A stretch of 10,483 bases of DNA from contig JAKAPY010000049.1 of the NCBI GenBank assembly GCA_021811925.1, positions 1 to 10,483 on the forward strand. The letters run 5' to 3'. Below, piece by piece: positions 1 to 7,420 of the stretch. Position numbers and translations under genes: made by a program. Source of the stretch: Thermoplasmata archaeon. Lineage in GTDB: Archaea > Thermoplasmatota > Thermoplasmata > Sysuiplasmatales > Sysuiplasmataceae. Each line of letters begins with the position of its first letter. Within the stretch, counting starts at the first letter, position 1. The notes under the pieces are model-generated. The model was given only the letters and a program-made list of their open reading frames with translations. It was not told the DNA's origin and did not search any database.

Positions 1-1028
1 TGTATCTGCTGGAACACCTCCGCAGCCTGTGCGATGCCGGTTGCCCCGATAGGGTGCCCCTTGGAGTTGAGACCGCCGCTGGCGTTTATTGGAAATTCGC
101 CGCCAATCTCGGTGACGCCGTCGGCAACAGCCCTCCATCCCTCGCCCCTCTTGAAGAATCCTAGGGACTCCGACTGTACTATCTCAAGCACGGTAGCCAT
201 ATCATGCAACTCAGCAAAATCAGGCCTATCCACGCCCGACTGCTTCTTTGCCATCTCTCCCGCTCTCCTCACAGAGGGGATGTCGGTGAATGTCTTCCTG
301 TCCGTCAGGTAGGCTGCCTCGGATGACATGCCTATGCCCTTTACATAGACAGGCCTGTCTGTGAAGCTTTCCGCGGTTTCATCAGGTACAACCAGAATGG
401 AAGTTGACCCGTCGCTTATCGGACTTATTTCAAAAAGCCTCAGCGGATCGACTATGACTGCAGACCCCATGACCTGCTCGAGCGTCAGCACCTTCTGTAT
501 GTGTGCGTGCGGATTGAGCGCGCCGTTGCGGTGATTCTTTACTGCGACCTGGGCCAACGACTCTCTTGGTGCCCCGAATTCGCTCATGTAATCCTTTGCA
601 AGCAGCCCCGCAAGCGAAGGGAGTGATGGCCCGGCAGCCTTCTCCCTTTCACCAAGAAGGGACGAAATTATCTTTGTGACCTCTTTTGTGGGCTTTTCCG
701 ACATCTTTTCCACTCCAACGACCAGGACGGACTTTGCCCTTCCCGACTCCACTAGAGACACTGCAGTAAAGAGCGCTGCGCCTCCGCTGCCGCTCGTGTT
801 GTCTATCCGTATAGAAGGCAGGGCATCCATCGAGAGGTATGTTGTGACAAGGTTATTCAGCCCCGATATGCCGTTGAATTCTCCCGAGTAGCAGTTCGAC
901 ACGAGCACAAAGTCTATACTGTCTCTGAATTTCCTGGTGATAGGGAGCGCGGACTCTGCCGCTAACTCGAGTATATTTTCCTTTCTCTTGCCGAACTTGC
1001 CAAAGCCGGCCGAAACAACCGCAGCCAT
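1..1028 (-). CDS. Thiolase (acetyl-CoA acetyltransferase, SCP2/archaeal type), partial, nucleophilic Cys replaced by Ser
   Basis: This is the N-terminal 342 codons of a thiolase; the C-terminus lies beyond the left edge. Archaeal enzymes of this family condense two acetyl-CoA to acetoacetyl-CoA, the first step of the mevalonate pathway for isoprenoid lipids. The ATG at 1028 is the only usable start, because a same-frame TGA lies 16 bases upstream at 1044-1046. Two family signatures are clear: HDMAT, with the catalytic-type His at residue 275, and the C-terminal block NASGGLNSKGHPIGATG (residues 315-331), with the GHP His at 325. The N-terminal active-site block reads DNTSGSGGAAL (residues 76-86), so Ser79 (AGC, 792-794) stands where most thiolases have the nucleophilic Cys (usual pattern C-x-S-G-G). 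The family is certain; acetyl-CoA condensing activity is doubtful. It may be an inactive or altered paralogue. The second cysteine motif cannot be seen. No HMG-CoA synthase gene lies upstream. Confidence 0.9.
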   Translation of the reverse strand, partial: MAAVVSAGFGKFGKRKENILELAAESALPITRKFRDSIDFVLVSNCYSGEFNGISGLNNLVTTYLSMDALPSIRIDNTSGSGGAALFTAVSLVESGRAKSVLVVGVEKMSEKPTKEVTKIISSLLGEREKAAGPSLPSLAGLLAKDYMSEFGAPRESLAQVAVKNHRNGALNPHAHIQKVLTLEQVMGSAVIVDPLRLFEISPISDGSTSILVVPDETAESFTDRPVYVKGIGMSSEAAYLTDRKTFTDIPSVRRAGEMAKKQSGVDRPDFAELHDMATVLEIVQSESLGFFKRGEGWRAVADGVTEIGGEFPINASGGLNSKGHPIGATGIAQAAEVFQQI

Positions 1029-1047
1029 GCGACTCGGATGATTTCAT

Positions 1048-1055
1048 GCATTAAG
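1048..1055 (-). promoter_or_regulatory. Weak TATA-like element before the thiolase
   Basis: On the minus strand this reads CTTAATGC. Its centre is about 25 bases before the thiolase ATG at 1028, the spacing expected for an archaeal TATA box driving a leaderless mRNA. The match is poor, so this is a tentative call based on position. Confidence 0.25.
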
Positions 1056-1168
1056 AGACTTTCCGAAATCGGGCATGTCTCAGCGAGTCGGATGGTGCAG
1101 TTGGAGTTGTGGGCATCCGCACCAGTCTTCACAACAAACAATCTGAAACTGAAGCAAGCTGCCTGACA

Positions 1169-2371
1169 CTACACCCTCTCTACCGGTGTGAGCCTGAACC
1201 CCCTCTCCACAAGCTCAGGGTAAAAATCCTCAGGACTGAACGCAATCTCGGGTGGAAGAACTCCCCTTCCCCCTGCTTTTCCTGAGAGTATGACCCTTGC
1301 CGCTGCAGCACCGGGGATGCCAACTGAATACTCTGCCGCTCCAAGCCCCCACTCCGGTTTTGATGGAAATGTGCAAGTCCTTCTCTCGACTACACGCTCC
1401 GCGCCTCTCTGACCGGAAACCTCAACCGCCAGGCACTCAAAGCTGTCCGGCCTGCATTTCCTGGGATACCCGAGAAGCCCTTTTGATTTCAGAAGCTCCA
1501 GCAGAAAACGCCTTGGTGATACCCTGAACTCCCCAATCGCCAGTGTTTTGCCGTCACCAAACCCGGCATCCGCAAGTAACTTCTGTTCAATGAAACCCGG
1601 ACCTCCCTCCATCCAGTTGACATTCCTTACTCCCTTCGCCCTGAAAGATGATGGGAATGTAGCCATTTCGCTGTGGCGCGTGGAATACACAACCGTCTTC
1701 CCCACCGGTTCTGGAAAATCATATTCCTCGCTCAGTTCCAGGGCCCTGTACTTCCTTATCCTTCCTTCCTCATAGACTTCCCCCGGCATTGTGTATTCAT
1801 CCATGAGCGTCTGTATTGACCAAGTGACAAAGAAGGGGGGCACACCCTTGGTGTAGTCACGCCATCCATCCCTTATCTTGATCGTCTCGACGGAATCCAT
1901 ACCGTCACAGAGCTCGCGAGCCATCAAACCGCTAAGACCAGGCTCCGCACCCATTCCAACCACGGCAAGCAGCCCTGCCTTCCTGAATTCGGAAGAATGC
2001 CTGAGCTGTTTCTTTGTCATCCAGTACAGGCCACCAAAATCTATGTAGTGCGCCCCAACACGAAGGGCAAGCTGCATGACCTTCTCATTGAAGTCGTACT
2101 GCACCCCGTTTACAAGCACGTCTGCTTCCTTCACTGCTTTTGCAGATTCACCCGTATTCCGTACATCGACCCTGATCGCAGTTGCCTTCCTTGTCCCGCT
2201 AAGCCTGTTTGTGCGCCGAGCGACTTCCCTTGCCTTGCCGATATCTATGTCTGCAACTATTATTCGCTCGACCTCTTTGGAAAGTGAAAGATCGTAAGAG
2301 GCGCACTGACTGACAAGGCCCCCTCCGCCAACTATGGCGACTGTGGACAAGACGAACCACCAGAATGCCAT
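1169..2371 (-). CDS. Saccharopine dehydrogenase-like NAD(P)-dependent oxidoreductase
   Basis: This encodes about 400 residues, a normal length for the Lys9-like saccharopine dehydrogenase family. The N-terminus is a Rossmann nucleotide-binding fold: strand TVAIV followed by GGGGLV (glycines at residues 15-18), then the second strand IIVADID ending in acidic residues. Other family-like segments are the VGMGAEPGLSGLMARE stretch and a central EPVGKT...STRHSEMATFP region. Members reduce or oxidise C-N linked amino-acid adducts (saccharopine, carboxynorspermidine and relatives). The substrate cannot be read from the sequence, and many archaeal members are uncharacterised. I chose the ATG at 2371; a GTG at 2383 would add four residues and a TTG at 2350 would sit closer to the first strand. 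It is on the same strand as the thiolase, 140 bases upstream of it, with no overlap. Membership of lysine biosynthesis is not shown, since no lysine genes are present. Confidence 0.82.
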   Translation of the reverse strand: MAFWWFVLSTVAIVGGGGLVSQCASYDLSLSKEVERIIVADIDIGKAREVARRTNRLSGTRKATAIRVDVRNTGESAKAVKEADVLVNGVQYDFNEKVMQLALRVGAHYIDFGGLYWMTKKQLRHSSEFRKAGLLAVVGMGAEPGLSGLMARELCDGMDSVETIKIRDGWRDYTKGVPPFFVTWSIQTLMDEYTMPGEVYEEGRIRKYRALELSEEYDFPEPVGKTVVYSTRHSEMATFPSSFRAKGVRNVNWMEGGPGFIEQKLLADAGFGDGKTLAIGEFRVSPRRFLLELLKSKGLLGYPRKCRPDSFECLAVEVSGQRGAERVVERRTCTFPSKPEWGLGAAEYSVGIPGAAAARVILSGKAGGRGVLPPEIAFSPEDFYPELVERGFRLTPVERV

Positions 2372-2383
2372 GACTGTTTGCAC

Positions 2384-2503
2384 ACTTATCTAACTTTTGA
2401 GTGGTTAAGCATGCAGTATATGAGCATGTAGAAAAAATACAAATTAAAAATAGTGAATTGATTTATCTGACCTGTTTATGAACTTGACACGGCCAGAGAG
2501 GGA
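2384..2503. promoter_or_regulatory. Divergent AT-rich promoter region (dehydrogenase / coiled-coil gene)
   Basis: This 120-base AT-rich spacer lies between two divergent genes. On the plus strand GTTTATGAA (2474-2482) lies about 26 bases before the TTG at 2504 and could be the TATA box of the coiled-coil gene; TTTATCTG (2462-2469) is an alternative. On the minus strand CATATACTG (2415-2423) and CTTAACC (2403-2409) are weak candidates for the dehydrogenase. The elements are seen in the sequence; their use is inferred. Confidence 0.4.
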
Positions 2504-3718
2504 TTGAAACTGGCAGAGATGGAAGAGATAGAAGAACTGTCGAGGAAGATCACCAAGGCACTTGATGAAATCGAGGGTTCGAGCGCCTCAGCAGACGAAG
2601 TGCGTGCGAGGCAGAAGAGGTCCATCATGATTCTGCAGCAGTTTTACAAACTGCTCCTTTCCGATTTCTCACCTACGCAGTGGAAGGAGTCCAAGGCGTT
2701 CCTCAGGGCGTACGGTTTCCCGACCCTAAGGGACACGCTCAAAATAAAGCCGTCGAAATTGCCGGAGAAACTCACAAAGCCGCTGGAGAAATATGATGGG
2801 CAGGAGGAAAGGAAGAGGCAGCTCAATGCAGCCCTAGCACGCCTGGAGGACGCTGTGTCCGAACTCGATGATGCAATATTTGCCTCTGCAAAACTTTCCA
2901 AGAAGGCGGAAAAGGCGCTCGAAAGGCTTGAGGCCATAGAGGATTCGCTCGAAATCTCGCTCTCGCTCTTCAGGAAGATCGATGCGCTGAAAAAACAAGC
3001 CGAAGCACTTACCAGCTGGTTGCCGGCCCCCGAGGGTGGGCTTGACGTGGAGAAGGAGGTGACCCGGCGCCATGGCCGCAATGTGGAGGTGAGGAAGAGA
3101 GAGCTTGAAGAGAAAAGGAATGAGCTCTCCGAGCATGAAAAGGAGCTCGAAGTGGCGATGGACAGGTTCAAGCGCTTTCTTACCGGTTCAGGGAGGCATC
3201 TTTCCAACATGGTTACACTCCTGCCCCTTATCAGGGAAATCACCAGCCCGTACGTGAAATTTGATTCTGACGAACTCACCGACTGGGAAGTAAGCGTTGC
3301 GATAAGGAATTTGGGCAAGTACCTTTCAAAACTCCCTGAGGGGCATGCGTTGCTCGGGAGCGATGAGTCGGAGATTATTGAGGCGCTTGAACACCTGGTG
3401 GGCAACAGGGAGGCAATCTCCGATTACAACAGGATAAGGCATCTGCAGAAGGCTGTCGAAGACATCGGGGAAGAAGCGCGAAGGAAGGAGGAGGAACTCA
3501 GAAGGACCGAGGGCCGCGCCGAGCTGGACGCCGTCAGGCTTGAAGTGAAGAAGACGGCGGATGAGAGCAGGAGGGAATACGAAAGGCTGCGCGCCCAGAT
3601 AGCGGAATCGGAGGAGGATCTGGGCGAAGTCTTCGAACAGCTGGGTGCGGGAAAGGATGGAAAGGCGTTCCCCGCACTGAAGTCGGAGGTCGACGAACTG
3701 ATGGTCCTGCTCCACTGA
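2504..3718 (+). CDS. Hypothetical coiled-coil protein (SMC-like rod segments)
   Basis: I do not recognise the family. The 404-residue product is strongly charged and mostly helical, with no signal peptide or membrane segment, so it is probably cytoplasmic. Heptad-like Glu/Lys/Leu stretches occupy about residues 98-170, 190-226 and 315-380. They alternate with more globular segments: 40-95, which holds an FYKLLLSDFSPTQW motif, and 230-310, with an NMVTLLPLIREITSPYVKF segment followed by a DELTDWEV motif. No Walker A, ABC signature or zinc motif is visible, so it is not itself an SMC or Rad50 ATPase. It could be a structural or scaffolding protein, or a partner of such an ATPase. The start is uncertain: TTG at 2504 fits a TATA-like element 26 bases upstream, while ATG at 2519 would remove five residues. 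It ends 14 bases before the stop of the convergent transporter gene. Confidence 0.8.
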   Translation: MKLAEMEEIEELSRKITKALDEIEGSSASADEVRARQKRSIMILQQFYKLLLSDFSPTQWKESKAFLRAYGFPTLRDTLKIKPSKLPEKLTKPLEKYDGQEERKRQLNAALARLEDAVSELDDAIFASAKLSKKAEKALERLEAIEDSLEISLSLFRKIDALKKQAEALTSWLPAPEGGLDVEKEVTRRHGRNVEVRKRELEEKRNELSEHEKELEVAMDRFKRFLTGSGRHLSNMVTLLPLIREITSPYVKFDSDELTDWEVSVAIRNLGKYLSKLPEGHALLGSDESEIIEALEHLVGNREAISDYNRIRHLQKAVEDIGEEARRKEEELRRTEGRAELDAVRLEVKKTADESRREYERLRAQIAESEEDLGEVFEQLGAGKDGKAFPALKSEVDELMVLLH

Positions 3719-3732
3719 CACCGTGCCTGATT

Positions 3733-5127
3733 TCATTTGGTGAAAATCCTTGACCAGTTTACAATGCGTCGCTTCGCCTTACCTGAAGAAGGCGCAGACG
3801 GGTTATCTGCTGTCGCCCTTACGGCGCCGAGAACGGAGATACCCGAAAGGACGAAGGCGGAAGAGCAAATGAAGTCGCTCATGTAACCGAAATTCTGCGT
3901 CACCAGCCCACCCAGCAGGGCGCCCATTATGGCACCTGTCCCGGTTGAGGAGTTGTAAAGGCCAATTGCTTCCCCCTTAATGTGGGGACCAGCCATGCGA
4001 GCCACCATGGACTGCCCTGTAACACTTATGATTGCCCAGCAGAAGCCCATGATTGAATTCAGCACCATCATGGACACCACTACTTCCGCAGATGAATGGA
4101 GGAGGAGCGGTATGAAGAAGAATGAGGGAATGAGCAGGACTCTCACGGAGGCTGCAATAGCCTGCAGACTCTTCTCCCCCTTCCTCCTGGCCATGGAGGA
4201 GACCCTGCTGTATGTCAGGGTTGAGCCGAGTGAGCTTCCAATATACACAAGAAAAATCAGGGATTCGGCTATGCTGAATCTCCTTCCCAGGTAGTCGGCG
4301 AGATAGTTCGGGAATACGGCGTAAAATGCGGTGAAGCCGGTTGAAAAAAGAATAGTGACAAGGTAGTACAGCCAAAGCCTGCCGCTTATCTCGCTCCTCT
4401 CCTGGCTGCTCGGGGTTGCAAGCCTGACGACAGCACCTATTCTTGAAGGCAGGTACTTCGCTCTTTCTGTTATATGCAGTGGAACGCCCGCTATCGCATT
4501 CCATTGATTCTCCTTCCTGCTGCCTGCATTCCCTGTCCCCTCTTTCTTCTCATCGACAAGCAGAATCGCAAGTATGGTGCCTGACAAGGCAACAACGGTC
4601 GAAAAGAGGAAGAATGTCCGCATGTCAAACGGGGTCGACGGGAGGGCGTAGAACCAGAGCGCACCCGATATCAGGCCGAGTAGATATCCCGCTCCGCCGA
4701 GTCTGCTGAACCGCCCGAGGTGACTGACCCACTGCTCCTTGGGCGTCTGCTCGATCAGAAGCGCAGTTCCAGCAGGCGCACTCGCCGAATACAGCAGACC
4801 AAGCAGGAAGTTTGCGACAAAGAACATGGCGAAGTTGACGCTCATCCACATGATTGCCATTGAGACAACGAGACCGGCGAATCCTTCGACTATGAACAGT
4901 TTTCGCCTGTGAAGGTGATCTGAGAGATTGCCCCAGATTATGAATGCAGGGATGGAGGCAACCGATGTTGCAGCTGTGATGACGCCTACCTGCAGTAACG
5001 TTCCCGAAAATGCAACAACTAGAAAGAGAGGTATGAGAGGAGCTGTTCCGCCATTCGTTATATTTGCGAGAAGGAAGCTGTAGAACCAGCCCGTTCTGCA
5101 TGAAGTTGCTGCGCTCAGAGTGCCCAT
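3733..5127 (-). CDS. Major facilitator superfamily (MFS) transporter
   Basis: This is an integral membrane secondary transporter of about 464 residues with 12 predicted hydrophobic helices in two six-helix halves. The halves are joined by a hydrophilic loop containing DEKKEGTG, NAGSRKENQW and further charged residues. The MFS motif A between helices 2 and 3 is clear, as GNLSDHLHRRK. Helix 1 begins near TGWFYSFLLANI and helix 12 near ICSSAFVLSGISVLGAV, followed by a basic tail. The substrate is unknown; the general fold fits drug, sugar or organic-anion efflux or uptake. Start choice: a TATATAT box at 5158-5164 would place the transcript start near 5134, which favours the ATG at 5127 with a short leader. 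An ATG at 5148 adds seven residues and a TTG at 5181 adds eighteen, but both lie too near or upstream of the box. The gene is divergent from the ThiI-like gene and convergent with the coiled-coil gene. Confidence 0.9.
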   Translation of the reverse strand: MGTLSAATSCRTGWFYSFLLANITNGGTAPLIPLFLVVAFSGTLLQVGVITAATSVASIPAFIIWGNLSDHLHRRKLFIVEGFAGLVVSMAIMWMSVNFAMFFVANFLLGLLYSASAPAGTALLIEQTPKEQWVSHLGRFSRLGGAGYLLGLISGALWFYALPSTPFDMRTFFLFSTVVALSGTILAILLVDEKKEGTGNAGSRKENQWNAIAGVPLHITERAKYLPSRIGAVVRLATPSSQERSEISGRLWLYYLVTILFSTGFTAFYAVFPNYLADYLGRRFSIAESLIFLVYIGSSLGSTLTYSRVSSMARRKGEKSLQAIAASVRVLLIPSFFFIPLLLHSSAEVVVSMMVLNSIMGFCWAIISVTGQSMVARMAGPHIKGEAIGLYNSSTGTGAIMGALLGGLVTQNFGYMSDFICSSAFVLSGISVLGAVRATADNPSAPSSGKAKRRIVNWSRIFTK

Positions 5128-5157
5128 CCCTTGAACTCCCGCTGACATTTGAAGCCG

Positions 5158-5164
5158 TATATAT
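5158..5164 (-). promoter_or_regulatory. TATA box for the MFS transporter
   Basis: A perfect TATATAT run (flanking ACGG on the minus strand) lies about 31-37 bases before the ATG at 5127. This is good spacing for an archaeal promoter with a very short leader. It is the main reason for preferring that start codon. Confidence 0.55.
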
Positions 5165-5271
5165 CGTTTCCCAACGTACAATCAAATGTCTGACAAATGA
5201 CTGACTAATACGGTCCGCCACCCGGAGAAACGCTGGCACATGGATGAAGTCGCCCATCGGCTGCAATATGC

Positions 5272-5279
5272 TTTATCTA
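5272..5279 (+). promoter_or_regulatory. TATA box for the ThiI-like gene
   Basis: TTTATCTA is centred 26-27 bases before the ATG at 5302, the classic distance for a leaderless archaeal transcript. This supports starting the protein at MALFLLRYAE, which matches how ThiI proteins begin, and not at the ATG at 5290. Confidence 0.5.
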
Positions 5280-5301
5280 TGCAGGTGCGATGGACATTAC
5301 G

Positions 5302-6162
5302 ATGGCGCTATTCCTGCTCCGCTATGCAGAGATGGGACTGAAATCGGAAAAGGTGAGAAATAGGTTCCAGCGCTCACTGGTGGAAAACATTGAAAACCAC
5401 TTCGTGAAGCTGAATACAGAATGCCTGGTCTCGTGGGACAGGGGCAGGATATTCGTAATGACAGACAACACCGATTCGGCGAGAACGGTTTTTTCCCACA
5501 CATTTGGGATTGTCTCATACAGCGAGGCGGTAGAGGCCGAGGTGGAACTTGAGCCGCTGCTCAGGAGTGTTGTCTCCTACGCCTCGGGCAGGCTGACACG
5601 CGGAAAGAGTTTTGCAATCAGGGCCAGGAGATCTGGCCAGCAGAAGTATACGAGCATGGAGCTGGCCAGAAAAGCGGGAGAAGCTATCCTGGATGGTTTT
5701 GCAGGGCTTGGACTCACCGTCGACCTCGAGGAGCCGGATATTGAGATATTCGTCGAAGCAAGGGAGAAGGGCGCGTACATTTATTCAGAAATTGAAACAG
5801 GACCCGGCGGGCTTCCACTTGGAACCCAGGGAACAGTCCTCTGCCACGTGGTGCGGCGAGAGGACATACTTGCCGCCTGGCTCATGATGAGGCGCGGTTG
5901 CACTGTCGTCATTGCGACAGGCAACAGGGAGTCTGCCTCTCCACTCGTTGACTGGGACCCGGAAATCAAATTCGTTGAAGCGGTCCCAGGAACGGATATG
6001 CATGCACTTGCAAGGCAGAACGGGTGCAAGGGTATCTCATTCGCCACCGAATACTCAGGCATGCCATCCACTGCTGAGCCGAAGGACGGGCTTGCGCTGT
6101 TCTATCCGCTGACGGGCCTCATCCAGGACGAAAGGAAAAGACTGCTCGACAAGGTGCTCTGA
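5302..6162 (+). CDS. ThiI-like THUMP-domain protein with a lost PP-loop motif
   Basis: ThiI proteins activate U8 of tRNA with ATP and transfer sulfur to make 4-thiouridine. This 286-residue homologue is shorter than typical ThiI (about 380 or more). It begins with the diagnostic ferredoxin-like segment LRYAEMGLKSEKVRNRF (residues 6-22). A THUMP RNA-binding domain follows at about 60-165, including GKSFAIRARR (101-110) and the link GPGGLPLGTQGTVL (167-180). Next the catalytic PP-loop, normally SGGxDSP, should occur; here residues 182-188 read HVVRRED, immediately followed by the well-kept helix ILAAWLMMRRGC (189-200). The remaining domain is short but retains SFATE...STAE (246-258) and YPLTGL (268-273). 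The sequence shows tRNA-binding homology without an ATP-binding motif, so it is probably not a thiouridine synthase on its own. A tRNA-binding accessory role is inferred. The ATG at 5290 would add four residues. Confidence 0.85.
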   Translation: MALFLLRYAEMGLKSEKVRNRFQRSLVENIENHFVKLNTECLVSWDRGRIFVMTDNTDSARTVFSHTFGIVSYSEAVEAEVELEPLLRSVVSYASGRLTRGKSFAIRARRSGQQKYTSMELARKAGEAILDGFAGLGLTVDLEEPDIEIFVEAREKGAYIYSEIETGPGGLPLGTQGTVLCHVVRREDILAAWLMMRRGCTVVIATGNRESASPLVDWDPEIKFVEAVPGTDMHALARQNGCKGISFATEYSGMPSTAEPKDGLALFYPLTGLIQDERKRLLDKVL

Positions 6163-6163
6163 A

Positions 6164-7054
6164 CTACTTTCCCTTTCTGTCGTGAGCCCTGATGGACGGC
6201 CTTACCTTCTCCGCACCCTTGCCCTTCCACCGCAGCCCCCTTCCCCTCTTTCCGGCGGAGGTAAGCCCGCGATGGGCCCTGCCCGAGTGTGCCGGATCGG
6301 AGAGCCAGTTCAGGTTCTTGTCGCTCAGCACAGAAGGGTTGTAGGGGTCGACAAGTATCACCTCAAACCACTTGTGCATTCCGTCCTGCCCTACGGCGTA
6401 GGAGTTGAGAACTTCCATGTTCGGGTAATGCCTCTGTACCCTCTCTTCGGCGATTCTCTGAATGTTCTTGTTCATTGTGATCTTCAGGATACCCTTTCTG
6501 CGTGCACGCCTTCCCTTTGATATCTTGCGCTTCCGGAGTCCGCCACGCCTGACCTTGATCCTTACAAGAATGACGCCCTGTTTTGATTTGTAGCCGAGTG
6601 CCCTGGCCCTGTCCAGTCTTGTGGGATGCTCCACCGGGGTTATTGTCTCCTCCTTCCTCCACCTTATGAGCCTCTCCCACTCTGTCTTTCCCAGTGCGTC
6701 CCTGTATGCCTTCTTCCTGAAGGAACCCATATGTGAGTATGCGCTCCTTCCCTTGCGGTACTTAAGCGTGACAAGCGGCGCAGCGGCCAAATGCCCTTCT
6801 TCGACGGGCGCGGGAGCCGGCGCTACGACCGAGGGTTCAGCAGCCGCTGCCTTGGGCTCTTCCGTTACCGCCGGTTGCGCCTCCGCCTTCTTCTCAGTTG
6901 ATTTCCTGGGGGCACGCCTGGCCCTTGGCTTCTTCTCAGGTTCCGGAGCTTCAGCAGTCTCCTTGGATTCGGCTTCCGTCTCCTTTTTCGATTTTCGCGT
7001 CGTCGTCTTCCTTGCCCTCTTGGGCTTGGCTTCCCTTATTTCCTCTTCAGTCAT
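6164..7054 (-). CDS. rpl15e: Large-subunit ribosomal protein L15e with long N-terminal extension
   Basis: L15e is a core protein of the archaeal and eukaryotic 50S/60S subunit, bound to 23S/28S rRNA. The C-terminal part (residues about 104-296) is typical: TRLDRARALGYKSKQG near 144, the basic KVRRGGLRKRK segment, IAEERVQRHYPNMEVLNSY, WFEVILVDPYNPS, and the ending RGLTSAGKRGRGLRWKGKG...RPSIRA. Archaeal L15e is normally about 190-195 residues. Here roughly 100 residues precede it, made almost only of Lys, Arg, Glu, Ala, Pro, Thr and Ser, so probably disordered. The ATG at 7054 (MTEEEIREAK) is preferred over a same-frame TTG at 7096, which sits next to the TATA box. The stop lies one base from the stop of the convergent ThiI-like gene. 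The function is secure; the role of the extension is unknown. Confidence 0.93.
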   Translation of the reverse strand: MTEEEIREAKPKRARKTTTRKSKKETEAESKETAEAPEPEKKPRARRAPRKSTEKKAEAQPAVTEEPKAAAAEPSVVAPAPAPVEEGHLAAAPLVTLKYRKGRSAYSHMGSFRKKAYRDALGKTEWERLIRWRKEETITPVEHPTRLDRARALGYKSKQGVILVRIKVRRGGLRKRKISKGRRARRKGILKITMNKNIQRIAEERVQRHYPNMEVLNSYAVGQDGMHKWFEVILVDPYNPSVLSDKNLNWLSDPAHSGRAHRGLTSAGKRGRGLRWKGKGAEKVRPSIRAHDRKGK

Positions 7055-7102
7055 CTGGCACACCGATCGATAAAAGTCAATCTGATTCAAATTCAAATTT
7101 GA

Positions 7103-7114
7103 CTATATTATAAA
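7103..7114 (-). promoter_or_regulatory. TATA box for the L15e gene
   Basis: The minus strand reads TTTATAATATAG, a strong archaeal TATA match, inside an AT-rich block (7081-7120). The expected transcript start near 7083 gives a leader of about 29 bases before the ATG at 7054. A second weaker candidate, TTTTATCG (7067-7074), is closer to the gene. Confidence 0.55.
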
Positions 7115-7420
7115 TAACTATGTGTGAACCGTTTCTCGCGGGTGGGTTTGAACGCGCCAAAGGCTTTCGAACATGGTCCAATAACTTATCTACCGTCTGA
7201 GGAAGAGTGCTATTAAGCGAGGTGACGAGATTGAATGCGCTAAAAGCCTCCTCGCAGTGCGCATTGGTTCGCTTCACTTGCTTCCCGTTTGACTTCGTCG
7301 ATGGCTTGTCATGGAGGGGATGAACCGCAATTCGGCAAGGGACCTCTCGGCCATGATGCAGAAGAAAGCAGACTTGCAATGAATGGTCACTCTGTTGAAA
7401 ATATAGTGACCGGTTACATA
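7115..7420. other. Spacer with no convincing gene
   Basis: About 300 bases lie between the L15e promoter and the end of the surface-protein frame. The minus strand is open for about 100 codons (7077-7379), but the predicted peptide has no recognisable motif, runs through the L15e promoter and has no promoter of its own, so I do not call it a gene. I looked for a tRNA around the GTTCAAACC-like motif near 7145-7165 (minus strand), but its arms do not pair. This may be decayed coding sequence. Confidence 0.4.
7385..7411. repeat. Inverted repeat just beyond the surface-protein frame
   Basis: GGTCACT (7385-7391) and AGTGACC (7405-7411) are perfect 7-base arms around a 13-base loop. The hairpin lies ten bases past the stop of the minus-strand frame at 7421. 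A second pair, ACCGGT at 7409-7414 and 7427-7432, overlaps it and enters the last codons. It may be an RNA 3'-end structure or a protein site; there is no obvious T-tract. Confidence 0.4.

Noticed and set aside
2644..3405. 253-codon minus-strand ORF, very Ser-rich
   Set aside because: It lies wholly opposite the coiled-coil gene. Its Ser/Phe/Leu composition is the mirror of Glu/Lys-rich codons, and it has no promoter or motif.
4625..5266. 213-codon minus-strand ORF overlapping the transporter start
   Set aside because: It is out of frame with the MFS gene, which has clear helices and motif A over the same bases; the translation is Arg/His/Ser-rich and featureless.
6621..7073. 150-codon plus-strand ORF with hydrophobic segments
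   Set aside because: It is antisense to the L15e extension and core; the apparent hydrophobic stretches arise from the complement of Lys/Glu/Ala codons.
7130..7210. Possible tRNA on the minus strand (GTTCAAACC motif)
   Set aside because: The T-arm stem does not pair and no acceptor, D or anticodon arms can be built.
7077..7379. 100-codon minus-strand ORF in the spacer
   Set aside because: It starts in sequence without a promoter, runs through the L15e TATA box and shows no known motif. It may be decayed sequence, but is not supported as a gene.
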